A stretch of 64,000 nucleotides of DNA from Homarus americanus (Eukaryota > Arthropoda > Malacostraca > Decapoda > Nephropidae), in NCBI RefSeq assembly GCF_018991925.1, contig NW_024737068.1, positions 5,793,998-5,857,997 on the forward strand. Reading direction: 5' to 3'. Each line of letters starts with the position of its first letter. Within the stretch, counting starts at the first letter, position 1. This document shows, piece after piece, positions 27,681 through 38,266 of this stretch. The notes beneath the pieces were generated by a model that was given only the letters and a program-made list of their open reading frames with translations, searched no databases and was not told where the DNA came from. A program made the position numbers and the translations under genes.

Positions 27681-28177
27681 GCCCGTTTTATACGAGTAGC
27701 CTTGAGAGTACTGAAGTACTTAGGCGATTGTACACAATGCTCAGCTATTAATGTTCCGCATAACCCGTGCAGTGAACAGTGCAGACAAGAAAGCTGTCGC
27801 TGACCTAGGCCTAGCTGCATTAACAAGCTCCACATAACTTGGATGGGCATCACCTCTACTACTCTGGTGATGGGTAACACTTAACCAAAACCAACATTTC
27901 CTTCAGAAACTCGTACTAGTCATTCGAACAGCACTGCATCGGTTTCTATAAATTTTCTTCTTTATTGACCATTGTTCTCCGTTAGTGGTTGAGTGAGTGA
28001 ATGAGTCAGAAACTGAGTAGCGTAGAGCTGTTGGTACAGCAGAAACACAGAGTAGATAAAAATTACCGAAAAACCTGCTAACGAACTCGTTTCTGATAAG
28101 GGTGTACTCAATTACAGGCTGTGGTGAATAGCCTGATAGCCTGTTAGAGGCAGTGTTGGTCCATCGCATGGAAGACT

Positions 28178-28372
28178 AAGCTGCTTTTTCTTTTTGATAA
28201 AAAAGGAATCAGTGTGGCCGGTATTGCACCCGACCACCTTCACCTCCCAGCTATAAAATTTGAGTACCAATTCACAGCTGGGCAAATTGGGGGAGGGTTA
28301 CACCGGGCATAAACTAGAGGCCCTTTGGACAGGAGGTGAGCGCTGTATACTCTCGGCCACCACACCCCTTTA
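28178..28372 (-). mobile_element. tRNA-derived SINE
   Basis: On the minus strand the head reads GTGTGGTGGCCGAGAGTATA, a good RNA polymerase III box A (TGGCCGAGAGTA, 28348-28359) of the serine/leucine-tRNA type. A degenerate box B (AGTTTATGCCC, 28305-28315) follows about 32 bp later, where the consensus would be GGTTCGAATCC. After it comes a non-tRNA body (GCTGTGAATTGGTACTC, then TATAGCTGGGAGGTGAAGG, then a GGCCGGTATTGCACCC inverse near 28216-28232). The tail near 28178-28205 is A/T-rich. Promoter decay suggests an old copy. It cannot encode a functional tRNA because it has no cloverleaf-competent acceptor stem. Exact ends are inferred. Confidence 0.65.
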
Positions 28373-28655
28373 AGAATTTGTGATACAGAACTGATAGTAC
28401 TACAAGTCAGGAAATATAATTTTTAATCTTTATTCTTGAACAAATTCTTTATCACTCCTTAGGCTAGGGAAAGTGACTCACAGGCAGGGAGTTTGGCAGC
28501 AGCTGTCGATACCAAGCCGCGTCTCGCCTCTCCTCCAGAAGCTTGTACTACTTTCTTGGATCCAGTTTGCTGGGCTCTTCAAGTCTTATTTTAGTTATGC
28601 ATTTATTTATACCTTTTACACTGACCTGAGCAAAGGTAAATTACTGTAAGTTAGA

Positions 28656-28675
28656 TTCTTCTTCTTCTTCTTCTT

Positions 28676-28725
<50 letters not shown>
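28656..28725 (+). repeat. Compound (TTC)n(GA)n microsatellite
   Basis: About seven TTC/CTT units, then a 48-bp perfect GA run: a pyrimidine to purine switch on one strand. Confidence 0.97.
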
Positions 28726-28727
<2 letters not shown>

Positions 28728-29154
28728 TCAACAGTAATATCAATCTTTTTTTCTTGAAATTAATGCACTCAAAGTATTCTATTATCCACCATATTTATAT
28801 ATAAATTAATTATAAACGTCATTACCATTATTGCTTGATGTGAAACATTTTCGAGTTTCATTCAGAGTTTTACTGAAGGTCACAGAACTATTTTTTTCTA
28901 TAAAACACAAAATGGAAGTTTTTACCCAAATAGTTTTATCGCGGGTGTTAATGACGCTAATAACTTGCCAGTAATCTTTGTGGCATTCGGAAATTGCTGA
29001 AGTTTGTTGGAGTGGGGGAGAGCTGTTCAGAGGGGAGGAGAGGGGCAGTAAGGGAGGCAATTGTGAGGTTGTGGGGGTAAGGTCCTTTCTTAATCTACAG
29101 TGCTTCATTCCCTGTTATATTCTACCTCCACCACCCTCCCCAAGAATCCCTTAA

Positions 29155-29155
29155 A

Positions 29156-29217
<62 letters not shown>
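29155..29217 (+). repeat. (AC)n microsatellite with CG interruptions
   Basis: About 63 bp of AC with a short CGCGCG interruption near 29167-29172. Confidence 0.97.
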
Positions 29218-29219
<2 letters not shown>

Positions 29220-29714
29220 CCCACCTAGGCGCCTCAGACTTCTGTAAATCCTGTATATATAATTACAGTGACACAAAATACACCAACCAATTCTCACAGG
29301 ATGAAGACGCCAACGCTCACCAAGATGTGTAGGGGAGTTTGTACTGCACTGCACTGGCCCGGGTCCTCTCATTCTATACCTTATCATCTGCATCACCAAC
29401 CAGTCTCTAAGAAACCAAAACATGGGGATAGTTAACCATTAGGTTTAAATTCCATGACTCATTAATTTCTCGATGAAAATGTCAATACCAATCAATAATC
29501 TTTATATATATGTTTGTAAGGCCATTCATGACTTTTTCTTTGTTATCTCTGTCTATTACGAACACTTGTACGTATTCTGTCCTTTAAGAATAAAATCGTA
29601 AAGGTTATACCTTGATAAAATGAAATACTGTAATTCCAGATGGTTTAAAGGTCAAGGCCATCTCTGAACCATTAGGTCAGCTGAGTATCGGACGGGAGAA
29701 TTAGATGTCCGTCT

Positions 29715-29785
29715 CCCAAATGGCTGAGGTTATTAGCTTCAGAGCATCAGACTAAGGTACCACGATTAATTGAAGCCTTTACCTG
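29715..29785 (+). mobile_element. Possible tRNA-derived SINE relic
   Basis: TGGCTGAGGTTATTAGCTTC at 29721-29740 fits a box A, and 29763-29776 (GATTAATTGAAGCC) could be a box B that has lost one base relative to GGTTCGATTGAAGCC. Spacing is about 40 bp. There is no clear tail. This is weaker than the SINE at 28.2 kb and could be coincidence. Confidence 0.35.
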
Positions 29786-31341
29786 GAATAAATGTTTTTG
29801 ATTTTCCTTATAATGCCCTGGAGATGAAGCCACACTAAATATTCAATTAATCGACAAAAACAAATATTCAGAGACATATAAACACATTTAGAAACACACA
29901 CACACACTATTATCTCAGGAGGAAACCAAAGTGATTGTTTTATAAAGAGGTTATCAGAGGAGAGTATCACCATAATGATGTTGTGAATCAAAACTGCCAT
30001 TATTTAGATCTCAGAAAATCTCATATACCTGAGTCCCGCCTGTCCTCTCTGAGTACATGTGAGATTTTGTTTATTTTTCACCTCTTAATAATAATAATAT
30101 ATCATTTACTTCATACACAAATATATACCAGTGAGGGTCGACATGCAGCCCGTCGAGTACTGATGATGTGTGAGGCTCAGAAGGTGGTGTATAGTGTCTG
30201 GCTGAGTGTTTACATGGTGAAGAAGAAGTGCTTCATCATCTACTTTAAGCCATAGCAGTAAAGAACACCTTCCCTGAGCCTTAATAAAGACACATTTGTC
30301 TTCTCTAGCTGTCAGTGTGGTGATATTTATGTGGTGTTGCAGATGATATATGGGTTTTTTTTCTCTACAATTAAATTACAAATTAGTTTCCCACTCTATT
30401 TCTCTGGCGGTCTGTACTTACCCACGTGTTTACCCTCTAGAGAATTTTATCACAAACATAATATGAAATTTGTTACCGGTTGTCTTCATGTTTTTTATGG
30501 GTAATTAGAGACCTGTGTACGAGACGCCGCTGTTAATGAGGTGTTTTTGTGATAATGTTGACCTGAAGGAGGAGTGGGAAGAGGAGGGAGAGGAGCTTTA
30601 ATAACTCACACGAGACACTCAAGCTGAGGCCCTCAACCTCACCCCAACAATTGTTCTGTAAAACGTAGTTGATGGTAAATATTACTTTTATATCTTATTT
30701 ACACGATGAATTTGTTAATAATTTATATATACTTCACTACCTATACACTGTTCGTTTGTAATATGTGATAATAAAAACACACGTCTCCAGTATGTATAGT
30801 CCATATTGTTCACTTGTGGAATAAACATCTTAAAATACAGATTATCTATGGTGTGGTCACTATAACCCGAGGGAGAACTGCAGAGATACATGCTGTAGTT
30901 GTGTTAAAAACTAATGGAAAAATCTAGTCTAGAAATGTATTTACCTTTTAGGATTAGTCATAGGAAAATAACAACACATATAAACAGGTAAAATAATGAG
31001 GTGTTAGATAAATTATACAAAGATGATATATAAAAAAATCCATTGAAGATAGTGAAAAATCATCGTTCAATATACGAGACAAAATTGCCATTCGTTTTTG
31101 CGTTTAATATCAGAAAACAAATAATCACATTAATGATCCCACTTCAGACCAATAGCACATGAAAGAGCTATTTCTTAAGGTTAATTCCTGAAGTGATTTT
31201 TCATGTTGTCGTCATCCTTTAACGTGACTGATATGCCTTCATTTTGCACCGAATACTGAATATCAATACCCGGCTAGGCAGAGTAGAGGTGTGCGTCTTC
31301 AATAAGAATTTGTGGACATCAAACTATATAGCTCTATTAGA

Positions 31342-31359
31342 TTAGGTAAGGTTAGGTTA
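31342..31359 (+). repeat. Degenerate TTAGG/TAAGG patch next to the telomeric array
   Basis: TTAGGTAAGGTTAGGTTA, about 40 bp before the pure TTAGG array. It is probably an eroded outlier of the same array. Confidence 0.6.
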
Positions 31360-31398
31360 TATAATTATTCTTGTTTATTATAATCAGGTTATCTTAAA

Positions 31399-31465
31399 TT
31401 AGGTTAGGTTAGGTTAGGTTAGGTTAGGTTAGGTTAGGTTAGGTTAGGTTAGGTTAGGTTAGGTT
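31399..31465 (+). repeat. Interstitial (TTAGG)n telomeric repeat
   Basis: About 13 perfect pentamers of TTAGG, the canonical arthropod telomere unit. It is flanked on both sides by unrelated AT-rich sequence, so it is interstitial, or an internal cytosine-free run, and not a chromosome end. Perfect identity indicates a young insertion or expansion. It is the main evidence for arthropod origin. Confidence 0.93.
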
Positions 31466-32161
31466 AAGTACTAAAAAGATATTTTGCATCTCGTTTTCTT
31501 AATCCTGTTTATCTTCTCTCTCTCGCAAAAGCAATAGAGTCCTTTGCATTCTTTATTGCATGCACACGACACAGGTTCCATTACAGAGTCTGGTGCAGAC
31601 TCGAGGTTCTGTAGTCGCAGGAATGAGGTTTGTTCCTTCAACTTTACAGCTATAACAGTCTGGTGAAGGTCTTGTCTGGATCAGGTGCACCAGCTTTACT
31701 CTAAACAATTTTCACAAGTGTTCGTCTTTCAAGGCGCCTTTGGCATAAGGACACATTTCACCTCCAGCTTGCCTGACAGAATAATTTAAAACAAATTTCC
31801 TTTTCATCTGGACATTTCAGTCTCAGTCAAGAAGTGTTGGCGTGTGAATTACGGTTAAGCCTTCACTTCTCTTCGTGTACCACCAGAACTATACACCAAC
31901 GCTATGGACAACCTAGTGTCTGTTCCACCTGCTATATTGTACTCCGTCTCTAGGTACTGTTACAACTAAGTAATACTATATTCACCTACCGCTTTCTCTA
32001 TGCACCATCAACACTGTATATCAGCAGCTTCGTATATGGCCAGCTCTATATACTAATGGATCTATATGTAAACAGATGTATACACCAAGAGCTCTAAATT
32101 CACCATGTGTGTATATATATATTTCATGTAAATCCACAATGGAAACGTGGATAAGATAAAT
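31466..32161. other. Spacer without recognisable gene
   Basis: Nothing beyond short AT runs (for example 32111-32122). Confidence 0.5.
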
Positions 32162-32346
32162 CTTGATAAAATCACACGGGAAAATGGAAACAACGGAGTA
32201 CCTTAGCTTTCGTCTTTATTCAAGACATCTTCAGAGGCCCCTCTCTCTCTCTGTCCATGTAATCCAGTTGCCTCTGAAGATGTCTTGAATAAAGACGAAA
32301 GCTAAGGTACTCCGTTGTTTCCATTTTCCCGTGTGATTTTATCAAG
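32162..32346. mobile_element. Perfect 77-bp inverted repeat (foldback element)
   Basis: Left arm 32162-32238 and right arm 32270-32346 are exact reverse complements over all 77 bp, separated by a 31-bp loop with a CT-rich start (32239-32269). The arms begin CTTGATAAAATCACACGGGA and end GACATCTTCAGAGGC. An (AT)n run abuts the right side (32348-32363) and a shorter one lies upstream (32111-32122). It has no coding capacity. It could be a MITE or foldback transposon, or two copies of a retroelement terminal segment joined tail to tail as in some Penelope-like elements. No target-site duplication is obvious. Confidence 0.9.
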
Positions 32347-32664
32347 GTATATATATATATATACCACTAGCTCTAAATAGTTCTAGCTCTATTTGTCGCC
32401 AGCTCTATGCCACTAGCTATATTAGTACCGGTACCAGCTGCACGTTTTATTTTTACACGTGAAGTCGTCTTCTATACTGTTATTCTAGAGCAAGAGAGCA
32501 GGTGACTGGGGTCCAAAAGTGGTAACCTCTGGTATACGACAATACCTAAACAGATGGGTTTATAAAATTGTCTAATATGTTTACGCTTTCCAAAAGGTTA
32601 AGTTAGAGTGAGACTGATTCCTTTATTATACTTTTCTTACCTTTTTTATTCGTTTGATTATATC

Positions 32665-32665
<1 letters not shown>

Positions 32666-32699
<34 letters not shown>
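32666..32699 (+). repeat. (GA)n microsatellite
   Basis: Perfect dinucleotide run of about 34 bp. Confidence 0.97.
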
Positions 32700-32701
<2 letters not shown>

Positions 32702-32986
32702 GTTTTCAACTGTAATTTTCAGGGTCGATTTCACAAGTGATTTATTTAGCAATTTTGTAACATCAGTGTTTACGTGAAATTTGTTGCACCAATTTATAAA
32801 ACCCAGTTAAAAAACAGTTTGCAATTTCAGCACGTGCCGAAAATTATCACTGCTATTTGTCATGTTATATTTGTATCAACAGTCTGTGATAACCAGTGGC
32901 AGTATTTTTTTTTACCAGACCTTCAATAGTAAATATTTATCTCGTGTCCCAGAGAGGAAAGTAGGGCTTAGTATCGTTTTTACCAT

Positions 32987-33023
32987 GTGCGTGCGTGCGT
33001 GAGTGCGTGCGTGCGTGCGTGCG
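32987..33023 (+). repeat. (GTGC)n tetranucleotide microsatellite
   Basis: GTGC/GCGT repeats with one GTGA interruption near 33000. Confidence 0.93.
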
Positions 33024-34442
33024 AGATGCATTCTTAAATGATATTCACATCCCTTTTCTGCCTTTGCTTATAATTATTATTTTTTTCACCAATATAATCT
33101 TCGGTTTTTTTTAGTGCACTCGCGTGGGCAGCCAGACTGGCCGAGAACGTTCGAACTTCCCACAATAGTGTCAATGGTAAAAATCGTAACTTGCCTGGAA
33201 CAAGTACAGTATGTAGCTCGATATAAGGCTCCATAAATTTTCTACGTTAACCTCAGGAAGGAGGCTTTATGGCCTGTTGGGGTGTTGGTTAGTCAGAATT
33301 AGGTGCACGAGAGTCTAATATCGCCAAGCAATTGGAATTTTTAATGATAAAAAATAGAAAGTATGCCATGGGTCGCTTAACTGCCTCAGGGAAACGAAAT
33401 TTAATTGATAAAAGGTTACGAAGATGAGAGCATTTAAATATCAAAAATTCTACTTTTGAACTGTCTGATAAGAATAACACCTGCGATATACAGTATTTAT
33501 ACAACTACGTCATTCATACTATTGATGACTTAGGGAATGTCTCCTAATAATGTAGAAATATAAACACGTCAGCATATAAACCTTGAATTGAGTCAACCTA
33601 ACATGGTGTAAGACGCTGTTCAGAATTATACGAGTTTTTTTTTATGTCATCTCAATGAACGTTTTGCAAGGTTCATCCAAATTTAATAAACTATCTTACT
33701 GGTGTCATTATATCCGGGTATCCTTATACACAATTTGTCTCTTATAACACTGAACACTTTCTTAATAGTTCCCATCTTCCAGAACTACTGAACACCTCTG
33801 TCATGTTCTGGTCACTACAGAACAATAGAACTTTACACTCTCATCAGGAAGAAATTTAATTATATTATCATGAACTTTCTTCTGGGAAATTTTAAACTTT
33901 CGATTTCCAGTTTGATTACAAATAAAACTATTTTTATACCATTCTCTGCAATTTATTTGTAAGATTCCGGAACTGTATATCATGGATGTAACTGATCAAA
34001 ATGAGTTTGATGGAGGACAGTTTGACTTTGTCTCAAGAAGAGCAAACAACACCGTAGACATTCCGACTAATGAAGTCTTATTGTGCTTTACAAGACTTGG
34101 ATGATCTGTGTTCTCGTGATGCCGGCCGCACGTTTGTTGTTCCACCTGAGGTTCTGTTCTTGGATGGTATGGCCTCTTGGTGTGTCAGTCACTGTAAAGA
34201 TTAAATGGGGAGATAATTTATCTCTTCATATGTACTGTACGTAGAGACTCAGATAAGGTGGAACTGTCGTCTCCATCTTAACTTTGTTTACTTTACCAGA
34301 ACTTGTCTAAATATTGTTCTAAGCAAACAGGTATACGCATTGATGGTATTGCCAATGGTATTTTCTGATGTAATCTTACCACTAGTAGTTTAAATCGTTC
34401 GTTAAATTGATGACTCTAGTAAGCTTACCACTGATCATATCT

Positions 34443-35185
34443 AATGGAAGAACAAATACTTATAATGTAAACAGCCTGAACAACATCAACCTAGAGAAGT
34501 CGACTTGTGAAAGAGACCTAGGGGTACTTGTAAACCCGGACCTACGGCCTAGAAAACAGTGCGTTAATGTTCGAAATAAGGCAAACAGAGTATTGGGTTT
34601 TATATCTAGAAGTGTAAGTAACAAGAGTGCAGAGGTCTTATTGCAACTATATCTTGCGCTAGTTAGGCCGCACCTCGATTATGCGGTTCAGTTCTGGTGC
34701 CCTATTATAGAATGGATATAAATTCACTAGAGTCGGTGCAGCGAAGAATGACAAAAATGATTCAGGGACTTAGAAACCTTCCATATCAGGATAGGTTAAA
34801 GAAACTTAACTTGCATTCCCTAGAAAGACGAAGAGTGCGGGGAGAAATGATAGAAGTATTTAAGTGGGTGAAAGGAATCAATAAAGGGATATAGATAAAG
34901 TTCTTATAATATCCGAGCAGGATAGGACTCGGAGCAACGGATTCAAGTTGGATAAGTTTAGGTTTAGGAGGAGATAGGAAGAAACTGGTTCACAAATTGG
35001 TGGACGAGTGGAACAAGCTTAGCAACTTTGTAGTAAGTGCGGGAACTCTGGAAAGTTTCAAAAGGAGGCTAGACAGATTCATGGATGATAGAGAGTGGTA
35101 GTAACTCTCGACAGGAGCTGCCATGCACAGGCCAACCGGCCTATTGCAGACTCCTTATTTTCTTATGTTCTTATGTTCTTATGTT
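34443..35185 (+). pseudogene. 5'-truncated CR1/Jockey-like LINE, C-terminal RT region and 3' tail
   Basis: The end of a non-LTR retrotransposon ORF2. Readable blocks: CERDLGVLVNPDLRPRKQC, NKANRVLGFISRSVSNKSAE, LYLALVRPHLDYAVQFW, then after a one-base shift near 34700 the segment NSLESVQRRMTKMIQGLRN and LERRRVRGEMIEVFKWVKG. An in-frame TAG follows KGI (34892-34894). KVLIISEQDRTRSNGFKLDK continues, then shifts again near 34975. The last block is VDEWNKLSNFVVSAGTLES and FKRRLDRFMDDREW, ending at TAG 35099-35101. The 3' UTR includes AGGCCAACCGGCCTATTGCA and ends in TTCTTATG octamers. Endonuclease and catalytic RT motifs are missing because of 5' truncation. Family level is confident; clade (CR1 versus Jockey) is inferred from the octamer tail. 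Confidence 0.88.
35159..35185 (+). repeat. (TTCTTATG)n 3' tail of the LINE
   Basis: Three octamers TTCTTATG directly after the LINE 3' UTR. Octamer 3' tails are characteristic of CR1-type non-LTR elements and mark the insertion's 3' end. Confidence 0.85.
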
Positions 35186-36158
35186 AAACCTATAAACAGA
35201 ACGTATGGCATCAAATTTATCCTGAATGATATTAAACGATGTCACTCTTAAATGAATCTGTGAACTAATCATCTCAATGTAACACTATTCCAATAACGCA
35301 TCCCTCACGTATTCACAGTCTTAGCAACTCTTTTCGTAAAGGAACAGCCTTTTGTATTCTTCGTGTACGGGGGCGTCTGTGTGGCGTCTCCCTTCTGAAG
35401 GGGTTATAACACGTTTTATTTTATGACCTATGAACTGTAAATATTAATAATGGTTAATTGAGTGGTTAAGAAATTTCATCCCCAGCCAGTAAACTCAGCC
35501 ATGGGTGAACTGTAGACTAATGTTGTAAGAATGTTCCTGCATCCAAATAATTCGGTATTAGAAAAAAAAATCTGTCGATATTGAAATTTAAAAAATATTC
35601 AGTACAGCTTTTGTAAACATTTCTCGGATAAGGTCGTTTTACATTGAATTATGAAATATGTATATGACAACCCGTTCACTCAAAGTAATATATCAACAAG
35701 AGTTCAGGGTATTTGTAAATGATATGTTGTCAGTTTTATTAGATATAGATCAGACCAATGGTACTCAGTTAAAATGAAACTTGGAAGTTAGACTGTACTT
35801 GGTGGTTATGGTGGGTTATTAGGTAGTGTCAGACAGCTGCTGCTACGTCAGGTTCTTCGTGATGAATATGTCTAAATAGTTTTTTACTTGTATCATTTTA
35901 ACGAAGGAATTTCATGGTTGATGGTGTGAATACTACTGATGTAATGTTATATTTGTTTATCTAATGAATCCCTCTTTACCATATTTTTAATTTAGGTAAC
36001 TTGATTAGATAAATTTCTGGAATATTAGTGTCCATTGTTAAGTAACCCGTGTACTGGTGGATGTGCAACGTAGAGAAGCTAATTACCAGTTTAAAAAAAT
36101 ATCTAGTATAGACAAAGGTTGTGCTATTTTTACGAGTAATATGAATGGCGTGAAATGT

Positions 36159-36162
<4 letters not shown>
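35186..36162. other. AT-rich spacer
   Basis: Nothing recognised. Confidence 0.5.

Positions 36163-36251
<89 letters not shown>
36163..36251 (+). repeat. (AT)n microsatellite
   Basis: About 89 bp of perfect AT. Frames encoding (IY)n over it are artefacts. Confidence 0.98.
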
Positions 36252-36253
<2 letters not shown>

Positions 36254-36996
36254 GAAAAATCTAGATATAAATAACTTTTTCATAGTAGCTGCTGCCTACG
36301 TCATTTAAACATATTTTAAACGCAGAATTCCAGCATTCCTGCATGGCTTGAGTGACTGTGTGGGCGGCAAACTGCTGTTTCGTTATATTTATTAGTCTAT
36401 GCTATAGTTTATTGCATTGTATTGTTATATTGCACATTGCTCTGTGTCGTATTTTATTTTATGGTATTGGCTGACTGTGTGTGACAACAGAGTGAGTGTG
36501 AATGTGGTCCTCACGCTGCTCTTTGATGTGCTGTACCTCTACGGCTATATTATTAAAATCTTTCCTCTGTTTATTATAAAAATTGTATATAATCCAGTGT
36601 TTTTTAAGTTTCTGTTAACATGTTGATACCATCCAAGGAGTATTACATTCTAGCTAAAATACTCACTTGGCTGTCGAATACATCTACTGATTTATGTGGG
36701 TTTTTTATATATTTCTCTGGGGAATATCTGTAACTATTCTTTCAACAATTATGTCACTCTTGATGATTTAGGAACGTGACAGTCCCAATTCGTCCAAGCA
36801 ACACTGACTTACTGCAGGGAGCGTAATTATCCCAATCAAAACAGGCAACACTTACTTACTGCAGGGAGCACCTTGATGGAGTGAGGCCTGCATAAAATAA
36901 ATCACTGAAGGTGGTGGTTAAAAGGAAAAGAATTAAGTGTGAGAGAAATGCATTTCTTGGAAGCTGGAGGTAAAAATGCTGGAACGTGTGGGAGAA
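36252..36996. other. Spacer with a short direct duplication
   Basis: Two adjacent copies of about 47 bp (36784-36830 and 36831-36877) share CCCAAT..CAACACT/TACTTACTGCAGGGAGC. No gene. Confidence 0.5.
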
Positions 36997-38266
36997 ATCT
37001 AGCTGTGTTGTTCATTATGTAGAAGTCTGGCTGTGTTGTTCATTATGTAGAAGTCTGGCTGTGTTGTTCATTATGTAGAAGTTTGGCTGTGTTGTTCATT
37101 ATGTAGAAGTCTGGTTGTGTTGTTCATTATGTAGAAGTCTGGTTGTGTTGTTCATTATGTAGAAGTCTGGCTGTGTTGTTCATTATGTAGAAGTCTGGTT
37201 GTGTTGTTCATAATGTAGAAGTCTGTCTGTGTTGTTCATAATGTAGAAGTCTGGCTGTGTTGTTCATAATGTAGAAGTCTGTTGTGTTGTTCATAATGAA
37301 GAAGTCTGCTGTGTTGTTCATTATGTAGAAGTCTGTCTGTGTTGTTCATAATGTAGAATCATAATGTAGAAGTCTGTCTGTGTTGTTCATAATGTAGAAG
37401 TCTGGCTGTGTTGTTCATAATGTAGAAGGCTGTGTTGTTCATAATGTAGAAGCCTGGCTGTGTTGTTCAGTCTGGCTGTGTTGTTCATTATGTAGAAGTC
37501 TGTCTGTGTTGTTCATAATGTAGAAGTCTGGCTGTGTTGTTCAGTCTGGCTGTGTTGTTCATAATGTAGAAGTCTGTCTGTGTTGTTCATAATGTAGAAG
37601 TCTGTCTGTGTTGTTCATAATGTAGAAGTCTGGCTGTGTTGTTCATAATGTAGAAGTCTGTCTGTGTTGTTCATAATGTAGAAGTCTGTCTGTGTTGTTC
37701 ATTATGTAGAAGTCTGTCTGTGTTGTTCATAATGTAGAAGTCTGTCTGTGTTGTTCATAATGTAGAAGTCTGTCTGTGTTGTTCATAATGTAGAAGTCTG
37801 GCTGTGTTGTTCATAATGTAGAAGTCTGTCTGTGTTGTTCATAATGTAGAAGCCTGGCTGTGTTGTTCATTATGTAGAAGTCTGGCTGTGTTGTTCATTA
37901 TGTAGAAGTCTGTCTGTGTTGTTCATAATGTAGAAGTCTGGCTGTGTTGTTCATAATGTAGGAGTCTGGCTGTGTTGTTCATAATGTAGAAGTCTGTCTG
38001 TGTTGTTCATAATGTAGAATAATGTAGAAGTCTGTCTGTGTTGTTCATAATGTAGAAGTCTAGAAGTCTCTGTGTTGTTCATAATGTAGAAGTCTGTCTG
38101 TGTTGTTCATTATGTAGAAGTCTGTCTGTGTTGTTCATAATGTAGAAGTCTGTCTGTGTTGTTCATAATGTAGAAGTCTGGCTGTGTTGTTCATAATGTA
38201 GAAGTCTGTCTGTGTTGTTCATAATGTAGAAGTCTGTCTGTGTTGTTCATAATGTAGAAGTCAGGC
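36997..38266 (+). repeat. 28-bp minisatellite, about 44 units
   Basis: The unit is TCTGGCTGTGTTGTTCATTA followed by TGTAGAAG. Variable positions are G[G/T][C/T]TG after TCT, and CATTATG versus CATAATG. The first seven units are CATTATG with GGCTG/GGTTG. Downstream units are mostly CATAATG with GTCTG, so the array has a visible 5' to 3' polarity. Truncated units occur, including the same GTTCAGTCTGGC junction twice (about 37469 and 37543), which implies a duplicated multi-unit block. No long open frames; non-coding. Confidence 0.95.

Larger units (their letters stand above)
26161..28177. other. AT-rich spacer with two microsatellites
   Basis: It holds (AC)12 at 26731-26754 and a GT/GC tract at about 27641-27680. 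The moderately GC-rich block 27700-27900 has no recognised identity. No gene was identified. Confidence 0.5.
28726..31340. other. AT-rich stretch with microsatellites and no gene
   Basis: It contains an (AC)n tract (29155-29217) and a weak tRNA-like relic (29715-29785), both listed. Frames of 90-106 codons here lack recognisable motifs. Confidence 0.5.
32347..34442. other. AT-rich spacer with two microsatellites
   Basis: (GA)n at 32666-32699 and (GTGC)n at 32987-33023. No recognised coding sequence. Confidence 0.5.

Noticed and set aside
32271..32310. Hammerhead-ribozyme-like core (CTGAAGA, a GTCTT/AAGAC stem, then GAAA) in the foldback arm
   Set aside because: There is an extra T before the stem II strand, and no convincing stem III or stem I partner can be paired after GAAA. 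Only a fragment of the motif is present.
36997..38266. CRISPR-like array with regular 28-bp repeats
   Set aside because: Units are directly head to tail with no unique spacers, in a eukaryotic repeat context; it is a minisatellite.
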